Below, piece after piece: positions 41,038 through 49,478 of a DNA stretch of 55,525 bases. The stretch is from Dehalococcoidia bacterium (lineage in GTDB: Bacteria > Chloroflexota > Dehalococcoidia > Lucifugimonadales > Lucifugimonadaceae). Each line of letters begins with the position of its first letter. Position 1 is the stretch's first letter. Position numbers and translations under genes: made by a program. The notes below the pieces were generated by a model. It did no database searches. It was not told where the DNA came from and was given only the letters and a program-made list of their open reading frames with translations. The stretch spans positions 1 through 55,525 of the forward strand of contig JANQQP010000008.1 of the NCBI GenBank assembly GCA_028285005.1, written 5' to 3'.

Positions 41038-41910
41038 CTACGTAGCCTTCGAATCAGCGTAGTGCGACTTCTTCATCGTGTCCTGGATCTCGAAGATCGA
41101 CCCGCCGCCAGGTGTCGGCTGAGCAACCCGCACGGGAACCTTCTCCAACCGGGGCTCATTGGTCGGCTCGCCGCGCAGAATGTCAGAGTTCCATTTCTCC
41201 CAGTCGCCGTAGCCGGTCAATGGGAAGGCGTCGACGGCCGAGTAACCCATCAGTAGCAGTCGCCGGGGCCGGTCTGAGATGTTCGGCGCAGAGCCGTGCA
41301 GTTCGCGGACGTGGTGAATAGAGATGCCGCCCGCCTTCAACGTGATCGGAACTGCGTCCTCCATGCTGAAGTCGTCCTGCGACACAGCGCCCACGAACAT
41401 GCCGTCCTCGTGGTGGTCGTAAGCTGGGCCTTTGTGCGAGCCGGGGATCACGTACAGGCAGCCGTTCTCAATCTCCATGTCATCGAAAGTGACGCCAATC
41501 TCGAGGATGTCGTCGTTCGTCGCCGGGTAGAAGCCCCAGTCCGTGTGCCACTCCACCTGCTGACCGCCGCCCGGAGCCTTCATGTTCAGCTTGGTGTGGT
41601 GCAGCCTGATGTTCGGCCCGATCAGGTCCTCAATGATGTCCAGCAACTCCGGCTTGCGCATCGCTGCGTCGTAGACCGCATGCTGCTCATGCGGACTTTT
41701 GATGCGACGTAGCTTCGGCGATTCTTTCGAATGCCCTGCTCCCAGGTCGAGGTCGAATACCTCGGTGTGTTCAGTCAACTCCGCCGACTGATGTACGAAC
41801 TCCTCAGTTACCCGCCGAAGGTCTTGCAGCTCTTGCTCGGAAAACACGCCCTCCACGCCCAGGTATCCGTTCTCGTTGTAAGAATCGATCTGTTCCTGTG
41901 TCAGTGCCAT
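41038..41910 (-). CDS. Phytanoyl-CoA dioxygenase (PhyH) family protein
   Basis: A 290-aa Fe(II)/2-oxoglutarate-dependent dioxygenase. It opens LTQEQIDSYNENGYLGVEGVFSEQEL as usual. Iron ligands are the HxD in WHTDWGFYP and the later histidine in RELHGSAPN. The 2-oxoglutarate-binding arginines follow (SDRPRRLLLMGY). GGGGA seven bases upstream supports the ATG at 41910 over the open frame to 41970. It would hydroxylate an organic compound, feeding the Ldh dehydrogenase two genes downstream. Confidence 0.9.
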   Translation of the reverse strand: MALTQEQIDSYNENGYLGVEGVFSEQELQDLRRVTEEFVHQSAELTEHTEVFDLDLGAGHSKESPKLRRIKSPHEQHAVYDAAMRKPELLDIIEDLIGPNIRLHHTKLNMKAPGGGQQVEWHTDWGFYPATNDDILEIGVTFDDMEIENGCLYVIPGSHKGPAYDHHEDGMFVGAVSQDDFSMEDAVPITLKAGGISIHHVRELHGSAPNISDRPRRLLLMGYSAVDAFPLTGYGDWEKWNSDILRGEPTNEPRLEKVPVRVAQPTPGGGSIFEIQDTMKKSHYADSKAT

Positions 41911-42095
41911 TGCGGGTTCCCCGGTTTCCGTCTGTATCTTGAGCGTGCCGTGCGAGTCGATTGCGGGCAATTTACCACCGTTGGCATCCGCCCGTCAGAC
42001 CTGCCGATCAGAACGCAGTGCGATCTCCAGAGGCTAGAATCATCGAGCGGTCCGGCGGTCAATTCACTGCCGAGTGCGAGCTACGGAGGGATCCC

Positions 42096-42668
42096 ATGAC
42101 CGAACAGCCGGCAACAGCCAGCGTCACGGGCGACGTCATCTACGAAGCGGAGTTCGACCCGAAGATTGCATCTCACGGCCGGGCGTTGATATCCCTCATC
42201 ATGTTCGTCACGATCGTCGGCATCCCATTCATCCCGTTCATGCTCCTCTTCACCATGTGGTACTACCCGGAGTACATGAGGCGCATATCGGCCAGGGTGA
42301 CAACTCAGGCGGTCGAGATTAAGAAAGGTGTCTTCTTCCGAAAGGAAGCGACCATTCCGCTCAACCGCATCACCGATGTTCGCCTTCACGACGGGCCGCT
42401 GATGCGCTACTACGGCTTACGCGGCGTCGCTATCGAAACGGCCGGACAGAGCGGCACATCGGCCAGTAGCGAAGGCAACCTGATTGGCGTGGTTGATTCG
42501 GTGAAGTTCAGAGACGTTGTGCTCACGCAACGACAGAAGGTGCTCGGCACGGCCGCGGCCGAAGACGGCGCAGCGCCACAGGCAGCATCAGTCGGCTCAG
42601 ACCAGATCCTGACCGAGATCCGCGACATCCTGGTCCGTATCGAGGAACAGGGCCGGCCGCAGAACTAG
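42096..42668 (+). CDS. PH-like domain membrane protein
   Basis: A 190-aa protein with a polar N-terminus, one or two helices (about residues 28-52) and a bacterial PH-like domain: RISARVTTQAVEIKKGVFFRKEATIPLNRITDVRLHDGPLMRYYGLRGVAIET, the bPH2/YdbS pattern. A GGAGGG site five bases before the ATG at 42096 decides the start. The C-terminus ends in a charged helix. The methyltransferase gene follows after 22 bases on the same strand. Role unknown, perhaps membrane organisation. Confidence 0.8.
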   Translation: MTEQPATASVTGDVIYEAEFDPKIASHGRALISLIMFVTIVGIPFIPFMLLFTMWYYPEYMRRISARVTTQAVEIKKGVFFRKEATIPLNRITDVRLHDGPLMRYYGLRGVAIETAGQSGTSASSEGNLIGVVDSVKFRDVVLTQRQKVLGTAAAEDGAAPQAASVGSDQILTEIRDILVRIEEQGRPQN

Positions 42669-42690
42669 TGGTCCGAACAGCAAGGGAAAC

Positions 42691-43356
42691 ATGCCCGACT
42701 ATCCGCAGCTGGACTGGGAGCAGATGTATTCGCAGGGCGTTGCGCCGTGGAACGACCCGGCGCCGTGGCCGCCGCTCGAGGGGCTTGTAATAGAAAACGC
42801 AGCGCCCGGCTCGAAGATCCTGGAGATCGGTTGCGGCTATGGCAGCGACGCGGTGAGCCTCGACCGCATTGGCTACAAGGTCTTCGCAACCGATCTGTCG
42901 GAGACTGCGATCGCACGGGCGCAGGAGACATGGGCGCATTCAGGTGTCGAGTTTCGCGTTGAAGACGCCCTGAATCACGCAGATGAAACGCGCTACGACC
43001 TCGTCTACGACAAAGGCGTGATGCTCAACTTCGCCAACATCGCGGAGCGCCAGCGGTTCGCCGGTTCGCTGAGAGCTCGGCTCACTCCGGACGGCCGATG
43101 GATCACCGTGCTGGGCAACGTCGACAACCTGAACCGGGACGAGACCGGCCCCGATAAGCGCGGCTACCCGCGACTATCACTGCTCGAAACCGTACAGGCG
43201 GTCGAGCCGGACTTCGAGATTCTGTCGGTCACGCAAGAGCAGTTCGGATCGCTCGCCGACAACAGCTTCATGGCATGGACCGTGGTCAGCCGCCCCCGCA
43301 GACTTCCGATCGAACAGGTTCTACGAGAGCTGCCCGCTCGCAGGCAGCCGGACTGA
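42691..43356 (+). CDS. SAM-dependent methyltransferase, TPMT/TehB-like
   Basis: A 221-aa class I methyltransferase. The opening YPQLDWEQMYSQGVAPWNDPAP is typical of the thiopurine-methyltransferase-like branch, followed by the SAM loop KILEIGCGYGSDAV and the acidic strand FATDLS. Likely substrates are thiols, tellurite-like oxyanions or small metabolites. AAGGG precedes the ATG closely. The phosphotransferase gene begins 14 bases after its stop. Confidence 0.85.
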   Translation: MPDYPQLDWEQMYSQGVAPWNDPAPWPPLEGLVIENAAPGSKILEIGCGYGSDAVSLDRIGYKVFATDLSETAIARAQETWAHSGVEFRVEDALNHADETRYDLVYDKGVMLNFANIAERQRFAGSLRARLTPDGRWITVLGNVDNLNRDETGPDKRGYPRLSLLETVQAVEPDFEILSVTQEQFGSLADNSFMAWTVVSRPRRLPIEQVLRELPARRQPD

Positions 43357-43370
43357 TTCGAGTAAACATC

Positions 43371-44666
43371 ATGTACATCGTCGCCCGAGAATCGGAAATT
43401 ACCGCGCAGAGCTTGAACAGATTGTTCGAATTAGCCGGTGCGGATCTCCCGCCGGTCGAATCGGTCCGGGCCGAAGCTCTCGATGGCGGCTACGGTTATC
43501 TTTCACTGGCGTTCCGTCTGCACGTGAAGTGGTCAGGTACCGGCGCTTCCGGCGCACCGCCAACACTCATCGCCAAGCTGCCGCTGCAGGCCAGGCTTGA
43601 CGCCATGACGCCTGACGCCGTGCGTATGTTCAGGCGCGAGGCGATGTTCCACCGGATAGTCGCACCGACAGCGCCGATCCGAACCGCGAAGGCGTGGGTG
43701 ACGGAGATCGATGAGTCGGGCGCGGCGACGCTGATCTTCGAAGACCTGAACAGATACGAGACCTTTGAGGACAACGAGACGGTCGCGATGGAGCGAGTCG
43801 AGGATGCGCTATCGCAACTGGCTGCGCTGCACGCCCGCTACTGGCAGAGCCCAGAACTCGAATCGATGGACTGGCTCGCCTTCCCGGCCGAGACCGGCGT
43901 CGACCAGGTCTCAGCGGCGCGTTTCGCGAGATACTGGCCGGAGTTGGTGCGGTCGAGCGCGTACGAGCTGTCACCTGCGCAACTGCGGCTGGGCGAACTG
44001 CTGAGCGAGAAGCTCGATGGCGTCTACGAAGCCCTGCACGCCGGTCCTATGTCACTCATCCACACTGATCTCCACCAGGAGAACCTGTTCTTCGATGGCA
44101 ACGAGACTACCTTTATAGACTGGGCAGCCGCCGAGCGGGCCAACCCGGCGAAGGACATAGCCAAGCTGACCGCCTCATGCCTCGAACCCGGCACGGTCGG
44201 CCAGGAACAACCCCGCCTGATCCGCCACTACTGGGACGCGCTGATGCAGCAGGCTCCCCTCTCCCTTGATGGGAGAGGGATTAAGGGAGAGGGTGATGTC
44301 GGCCAAAGGCCGACCGCTCAACGCCCTTCGACAAGCTCAGGACGACGGGAACATGCCGTCCCGACCGAGGGGTACCCGCTCTGCGGGTCTCAGGGATCTG
44401 ACCGTGGATCCATGGTCGAACGAGAGATTCCGAATCAAGTTCAGCATGACAAGCAGCGGCATCCGATCAGCGTGACCGCCGCCGATCTCGAGCGCTACAC
44501 CCTGCTCGCAACCTGCCACTACCTCGGAATGATGACCTTCCTCAGCGGCGAACCGGACTTTGACTCACTCACCGCCAACCCCGAAACCCGCACCGACTTC
44601 ACAACAAGCCGTGTCATAGCCGCCTGCGACCGTGAAGACCTCGTCGCAGCGGTCGAAGCTGTTTAA
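43371..44666 (+). CDS. Phosphotransferase family kinase with in-frame repeat insertion
   Basis: A 431-aa kinase of the aminoglycoside/choline-kinase-like superfamily (EcKL/CHK type). It has LIAKLP (ATP lysine region), the catalytic loop HTDLHQENLFF and FIDWAAAERANPAKDIAKL for metal binding. Residues about 295-361 are not family sequence: they are encoded by an intergenic-type repeat at 44254-44453 inserted in frame without a stop. Family sequence appears to resume at ISVTAADLERYTLLATCHYLG. The ATG at 43371 is chosen over the open frame to 43275, which overlaps the methyltransferase. Whether the enzyme tolerates the insert is unknown. Confidence 0.88.
   Translation: MYIVARESEITAQSLNRLFELAGADLPPVESVRAEALDGGYGYLSLAFRLHVKWSGTGASGAPPTLIAKLPLQARLDAMTPDAVRMFRREAMFHRIVAPTAPIRTAKAWVTEIDESGAATLIFEDLNRYETFEDNETVAMERVEDALSQLAALHARYWQSPELESMDWLAFPAETGVDQVSAARFARYWPELVRSSAYELSPAQLRLGELLSEKLDGVYEALHAGPMSLIHTDLHQENLFFDGNETTFIDWAAAERANPAKDIAKLTASCLEPGTVGQEQPRLIRHYWDALMQQAPLSLDGRGIKGEGDVGQRPTAQRPSTSSGRREHAVPTEGYPLCGSQGSDRGSMVEREIPNQVQHDKQRHPISVTAADLERYTLLATCHYLGMMTFLSGEPDFDSLTANPETRTDFTTSRVIAACDREDLVAAVEAV
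44254..44453. repeat. Composite repeat inside a coding gene
   Basis: Same modules as the intergenic repeats: CCCCTCTCCC...GGGAGAGGG (from 44256), GATGTCGGCC, CCTTCGACAAGCTCAGGA and, in reverse, a TGTCATTC...GGGATGACA element with a 26-base variation in its middle. It adds about 66 codons to the kinase gene with no stop codon. Confidence 0.85.
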
Positions 44667-44693
44667 GCGCTTGGGGAGAAGTGCGACCTCGCC

Positions 44694-45899
44694 CTACTTC
44701 GCCCGCTCTCGCGCCTTCGCCCTGAACATGGCGAAGCTGGAGGTGTAGCCATGTAGGCGGGTGTGGCCGTCGGTCGTGCTGATCTCGCCGTTTGAGAAGA
44801 AGCCGGCGAGCGGCACTGGCGCCACGAGGTCCTGGAAGATCGAAGTGTCGTGGTCGGGCTGGCCGTGAAGCCGCTTGCCGAGGCTCAGGCACGAGAACAT
44901 CAGCGCCGAGGCGGGAATCCGGTAGTCGTTCGCAACATACTCGCCAAGCGACGCCCGCAACTCCTGCTCAGCAACCTGCGCATCGCTCACATGGAACTGC
45001 ACGACCTGCCCTTCACGCACCGTGTCGCCAACGGCCACCGCGCCTGTCTCTTCGACCATACCGAGCACATTGCGGATAACGTACTCGCCTGAGTCGTCCG
45101 GCTCGCCGGAATAGCGGTTCAGAATCCCGATCTGTACTGAGCGCCGGATCAGGCTCTTGCTCTCTGGCGTGGCCGCCTTGAACACGCTCTGAAGGGTTTT
45201 CAGGGCACTCTCGCCGTCGAGCTTCAGCAGCAGATTCTCTGCGGCTTCGGTCACGACCATCGGCCGCCCTATCGGCCTGCACGCCTGCGAGACGACAGAC
45301 TCGAGCTCAACATCACCGGTGAATGCGATTCCAGTCGCTCCCGAACGCCGCATCTTGCCGTCGAAGAACAGCGCGTTCGTGCCCGGTCCCGATCCTCCGC
45401 TAACTAGTCCACCGGTCTTGCTCGCGTTAGGAAACGCGAAATCCAGTCCAGCAAGCAACGCGTCGGGCCTGATGGTGTAAGGGTCCGGGAACAGTAAGAA
45501 GCTCTGGACTTTCTGCGGGTCAACGTCCAGCAGGTCTTGCCACTTTTCGGGCGGAGCATCTGCGTCCGGCAGATCGTCTTGCTTCACATAGAACGGATGC
45601 GCCTTCGCTCCAGGCATGAAGCCGGAGCTGACAGCGACGCCCGGTCGTCCTTCGATCTCACGACCTGCGCCAATCACTCCGGACGCTGAGCAGCCCACAA
45701 GGACTTTGCCCCTCAGGCGAGACGAAAAAAGCTCGGGAGCTACGAAATAGGAAGGCGCGTGGTGGCGCGAGACGAACACCAGCGTAATGTCTGGCTCAGG
45801 TCCGTCTTCGAGTGCAAGCGTGCCATCAATCTGCTCCGTCACCTGCTCAATCGCCTCGGAAAACGATGGAGCGTCAGAAACCGCTGAGGTCCAATGCAA
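44694..45899 (-). CDS. FIST domain sensory protein
   Basis: A 401-aa protein with FIST_N (about residues 30-225; LVGCSASGVIGAGREIEGRPGV) and FIST_C (about 245-385; PLAGFFSNGEI), a small-molecule sensor pair usually linked to signalling. No output domain is attached. The start is a TTG at 45899 with GGAGGG about ten bases upstream. It follows the GSAM-like aminotransferase on the same strand with a 54-base gap, so the two are likely cotranscribed. Confidence 0.88.
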   Translation of the reverse strand: MHWTSAVSDAPSFSEAIEQVTEQIDGTLALEDGPEPDITLVFVSRHHAPSYFVAPELFSSRLRGKVLVGCSASGVIGAGREIEGRPGVAVSSGFMPGAKAHPFYVKQDDLPDADAPPEKWQDLLDVDPQKVQSFLLFPDPYTIRPDALLAGLDFAFPNASKTGGLVSGGSGPGTNALFFDGKMRRSGATGIAFTGDVELESVVSQACRPIGRPMVVTEAAENLLLKLDGESALKTLQSVFKAATPESKSLIRRSVQIGILNRYSGEPDDSGEYVIRNVLGMVEETGAVAVGDTVREGQVVQFHVSDAQVAEQELRASLGEYVANDYRIPASALMFSCLSLGKRLHGQPDHDTSIFQDLVAPVPLAGFFSNGEISTTDGHTRLHGYTSSFAMFRAKARERAK

Positions 45900-45953
45900 A
45901 AGTTATCCGCCCTCCGGCTAAGTCCAGGTTCGGCCCGTCTCAATTTTGGGGCC

Positions 45954-47261
45954 CTAAAGTGTCGGCAGCACCTTTCGTGCGGCTTCAACAGTCTCCCGGA
46001 CATCTTCGTCTGTATGAGCTGACGACATGTGGATTCGTCCGTTGGACGAAAGCCTCACGCCCTGCTCCAACATCGCCCTGGCGAACTTCGCGTACATTGC
46101 GTCATCACAGTTCCGCGCATGGTCTCGCCAGTTCACGATCTCTGGCTTGGTAGTGAACGAGATCGAAAATACCGACCCGACACCCTGGACGTGCAGGTTC
46201 GACTCCGCTTCCTCAGCCGCTCCGCGCAGGCCGTCCATCAGGTGCAGTCCCCGGCCATTGAGCTCCGTGTAGAACGCCGGACCAGTGTCTGCGATGTGCT
46301 TCAGAGAGGCGTACGCAGCAGCCATGGTCATGACGTTCGAATTGAAGCTACCGCCATGGTAGACGGTGCCGTTTCCAAGTATCTCCATGATTTCGTTACG
46401 TCCTGCGAGCATTGCCACAGGAAAGCCGCCGGCCATCGATTTTGCGTACGTCGCGAGATCAGGAGTGACGCCCAGATACTCCTGCGCGCCGCCCGCGGCC
46501 ACACGGAACCCGGTAATGACCTCGTCGAAACAGAGCAGTGCGCCGTTTTCGGCACAGATCCTTTTAACAGCCTCCATGTATCCGGGCTTCGGCACGATGC
46601 AGTTCGTGTTCGCCAGGATCGGCTCCATAATCACGCCGGCAATCTCGCCAGGGTTTTGGGCGAACGCCCGTTCCAGCGCCTCGATATCGTTCCACTCGCA
46701 TACGACGACGCCGTCGGCTGTACCGGGATCCATGCCCTCGGACTCGCGAACTACATTCGGCGATGAAGCCTCGCCGGCGTCGTCAAGCGGCGGGTGAATG
46801 GAGTAGTTCACGCTATCCATCCAGCCGTGATAGTGACCCTCGAACTTCAGATACTTTGGGCGGCCGGTGTAGCCGCGCATCAGCCGGATCACCAGCTGGT
46901 CGATCTCGGTGCCTGACGACGCAAACCTGACACGGGAGTCCTCCATTGGGATCATTTCCACCGCCAGCTCCGCGACGTCCAGCTCGCGCTCGAACTGCGC
47001 TGCGTAGACGTAGCCCTTCCGCATGTCCTCTTCAACCTGCCGGTTTATGAACTCCGGCGCGTGGCCGAACAGGTTCGGGCCCATCCCCTGGATGTAATCG
47101 ATGTACTCGTTGCCGTCCACGTCCCACATCCTCGAGCCTTCCGCCTTAGTGAAGAACAAAGGCACAGGCGCAGGCTCGTTCACCCTGATCTGCGACGAGA
47201 TTCCGCCGGCGACCAGCGACTTTGCACGCTCGAACAGCCGCTGGGAGTTTTCGAAGTTCAT
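45954..47261 (-). CDS. Class III aminotransferase, glutamate-1-semialdehyde-aminomutase-like
   Basis: A 435-aa PLP enzyme. It opens SQRLFERAKSLVAGGISSQIR and WDVDGNEYIDYIQGMGP, has RFASSGTEI for the phosphate, HYHGW, Asp246 in FDEVITGFR and the PLP lysine Lys274 in AKSMAGGFPVA. The layout is that of HemL and relatives, but differences in the SSGTE and lysine motifs and the lack of neighbouring tetrapyrrole genes make a non-HemL amino-group transfer more likely. The start at 47261 is chosen from family alignment. Confidence 0.88.
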   Translation of the reverse strand: MNFENSQRLFERAKSLVAGGISSQIRVNEPAPVPLFFTKAEGSRMWDVDGNEYIDYIQGMGPNLFGHAPEFINRQVEEDMRKGYVYAAQFERELDVAELAVEMIPMEDSRVRFASSGTEIDQLVIRLMRGYTGRPKYLKFEGHYHGWMDSVNYSIHPPLDDAGEASSPNVVRESEGMDPGTADGVVVCEWNDIEALERAFAQNPGEIAGVIMEPILANTNCIVPKPGYMEAVKRICAENGALLCFDEVITGFRVAAGGAQEYLGVTPDLATYAKSMAGGFPVAMLAGRNEIMEILGNGTVYHGGSFNSNVMTMAAAYASLKHIADTGPAFYTELNGRGLHLMDGLRGAAEEAESNLHVQGVGSVFSISFTTKPEIVNWRDHARNCDDAMYAKFARAMLEQGVRLSSNGRIHMSSAHTDEDVRETVEAARKVLPTL

Positions 47262-47559
47262 TTGAGCTCTCTTGTTACTAAAGTCCGGTATCCAGGGAAC
47301 ACCTGCCACAAGCATCCTGATAAGCGCCTGCTGTACATCGGGCTGCTCAGGATACGCACGGCCCGGCAGTCATGCGAATCGCTGACATTCACGCCCGAAC
47401 ATGCCATTTCGGTTAACAGTCCCCACGATCGCGCACGTACAATAGGCGCAATAGGTCCGGGTCCACTTGATTCGACGATAACGTTCTCCTGGCTCAACTC
47501 CCGGTGATGATTGTCGGCACTAGGGACCGGAACAGAGTGAAAGTTCGAGGAGAACTAAG

Positions 47560-47832
47560 TTGAACATTTTCGTAGGGAATCTCCCGTTCTCGACGACGGA
47601 CGATGGACTGCGCGAGGCCTTTTCCAGGTTTGGATCAGTTGACTCAGCGCAGGTGATCATGGACCGCGAGACCGGCCGCTCACGTGGCTTCGGCTTCGTC
47701 GAAATGCCTGATGACAACGAGGCCCGCGAGGCTATCTCCGGCATGAACGGCGCAGACCTTGACGGTCGCCCCCTCACCGTCAACGAAGCCCGCCCGAAGG
47801 CCCCTCGCAGTGGTGGTGGTGGACGCTGGTAG
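47560..47832 (+). CDS. RRM RNA-binding protein
   Basis: A 90-aa single RNA-recognition motif with RNP2 IFVGNLPF and RNP1 SRGFGFVEM, and a short Gly-rich tail (SGGGGRW). This is the type often induced by cold in cyanobacteria and other bacteria. The start is a TTG at 47560 with AGGAG about nine bases upstream. A very clean terminator follows at once, so it is a single-gene unit. It would bind single-stranded RNA in the cytoplasm. Confidence 0.93.
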   Translation: MNIFVGNLPFSTTDDGLREAFSRFGSVDSAQVIMDRETGRSRGFGFVEMPDDNEAREAISGMNGADLDGRPLTVNEARPKAPRSGGGGRW

Positions 47833-47860
47833 TCCAGACAGACTTAAATTTTGCACGGCT

Positions 47861-47891
47861 AGAACCTCGGCAATGCGCCGAGGTTCTTTTT
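47861..47891 (+). terminator. Rho-independent terminator of the RRM gene
   Basis: An 11-base perfect stem AGAACCTCGGC/GCCGAGGTTCT with a five-base loop, running straight into TTTTT. A textbook intrinsic terminator. Confidence 0.92.
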
Positions 47892-47974
47892 AGGTCTGAT
47901 ACAGAACTTCCCTCGCAGCGCGCTTAACCCCTTAGAATCGTCCCGCGAAACCTCCGCTCCACCAGGCAAAGAAA

Positions 47975-49429
47975 GTGTCCATGTCCCCCGATAGCTCCTC
48001 CAACTCCCCACGATTTCTGGGCGTCACAGTCCAGCCCATGTACTTCCAGTCCGAGGGAGTCGACGCAGTCCTCGATTCCCTCGCAGCGGCCGGCGTCAAC
48101 GCCATCGCCACAGCGCCATCCATTTACGAAGCGGTCGACCGACTGCCGGGTGACGACGACGCCGGCTCAAGCGAAGAGCTTCCCCGCCGCGAACCGCCGG
48201 TGGACGCAGGTGCAGGCTCCGTGCGAGTGGTCGAACGACTCCTCTGGGGCAAGGAAGAGGTGCTGATCAGCCCTTCGCCCTCCGCTGCCCCGAACATGGA
48301 GTTCTACGAAGGGCTCAAGTACCAGCCATCGCAGGCAACCGCGCTCACGGAATCGGATGGCAAGCTGATCCAGCAGGTGATCGACGGCGCACATGCCCGA
48401 GGCATTAAGGTCTACTTCCAGGTCTCTGCAGTGCAGGTCCCCGGCAAGCACGACGAGGACATGCCGAAGCTGCCAAACGGCGAATACCCTCGAAACCGCA
48501 TGGTGCATACAGTCTCCGTGGCGTCAGACGACTCCCGCGCATATGTCTGCGCCCGTGTCAAAGACCTCCTCACCTCATACCCTGACATCGACGGTCTGCG
48601 GCACGACTGGCCTGAGCATCCGCCGTATCGCCTCGGTGACGCGTTCCTCGACTTCTCGGACAACGCGAGGCGAATCGCTCCACGGCTCGGCTTCGACTTC
48701 GAGCCGATGCGGGCTGCCGCCGACTCTCTTTACACACGACTTCAACGTCTCACAGACGCTGACCTTTTTCAGCTCTGCGATGTCCACGCCATGCCGTATG
48801 CGCTGGCGCACGGTCTCGCCCGGAACTCTGCGCTGACTGAGGTCTTGCGTTTCAAAGCTGCGCTCACAACGCTCTACATCAAGGAGCTGCGGGAAGCGAT
48901 GGACGCCGTTCCTGCAGGCCGCGGCAAGGAGCTTTCGCCGAATGCATTCCCGCCGCCACTTTCCCTGCTATCTGGCATGGACTTCGGCGCTGTCTCGGAA
49001 CACGCTGACTCGATCAACATGAAGCTCTACACGATGCACTGGCCGCAGATGGTGCACTTCTACGCTGAAGAGTTGATCGAGCACAACGACCAGCCGCTCG
49101 ATGAGGCGACGCTGATCACCGCGCTTTCGAACCTCTTCGACTTCGAGGACGGCAGACGCGGGACGAAGCTGGACGATTATCTCTATCCGCCGCCTGACCA
49201 GCCGCATCGTGCCGGTCAGCAGGCCCAACTGCGCAAGATCAGGCAGGCTCAGTTGGAGACCAACGGCAACGCAGACCTCTATCCGGTCGTGCACGGCTAC
49301 GGCCCGCTCGACGACTTCGAGTCTCGACTGCACATAGCCTGGGACGCGGGCACCGCAGGCATCTGGATCAACCGCTACTGCTACCTCGGCGAAGACAAGA
49401 TCGCCGCGATAGGCAGGCTGGCGGAGTAG
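47975..49429 (+). CDS. Uncharacterised TIM-barrel-like protein
   Basis: A 484-aa protein with no family I can name. It starts FLGVTVQPMYFQSEGVDAVLDSLAAAGVNAIAT, has GAHARGIKVYFQVSAV and then DIDGLRHDWPEHPP, a succession of strands ending in acidic or His/Asp residues as in glycoside-hydrolase-type barrels. Late motifs are MKLYTMHWPQMVHFYAEEL and GTAGIWINRYCY. Start is a GTG at 47975 or an ATG at 47981. No signal peptide is evident, so it is probably cytoplasmic. Carbohydrate hydrolysis is only a suggestion. Confidence 0.7.
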   Translation: MSMSPDSSSNSPRFLGVTVQPMYFQSEGVDAVLDSLAAAGVNAIATAPSIYEAVDRLPGDDDAGSSEELPRREPPVDAGAGSVRVVERLLWGKEEVLISPSPSAAPNMEFYEGLKYQPSQATALTESDGKLIQQVIDGAHARGIKVYFQVSAVQVPGKHDEDMPKLPNGEYPRNRMVHTVSVASDDSRAYVCARVKDLLTSYPDIDGLRHDWPEHPPYRLGDAFLDFSDNARRIAPRLGFDFEPMRAAADSLYTRLQRLTDADLFQLCDVHAMPYALAHGLARNSALTEVLRFKAALTTLYIKELREAMDAVPAGRGKELSPNAFPPPLSLLSGMDFGAVSEHADSINMKLYTMHWPQMVHFYAEELIEHNDQPLDEATLITALSNLFDFEDGRRGTKLDDYLYPPPDQPHRAGQQAQLRKIRQAQLETNGNADLYPVVHGYGPLDDFESRLHIAWDAGTAGIWINRYCYLGEDKIAAIGRLAE

Positions 49430-49478
49430 GCACCGTCCCTCAATCCGTGCCTAAGGACCCCTAATCTCACGTACCCTC

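Noticed and set aside
44266..44475. A separate small gene inside the kinase gene in another frame.
   Set aside because: The frame is produced by the inserted repeat, which is open in more than one frame, and has no ribosome site.
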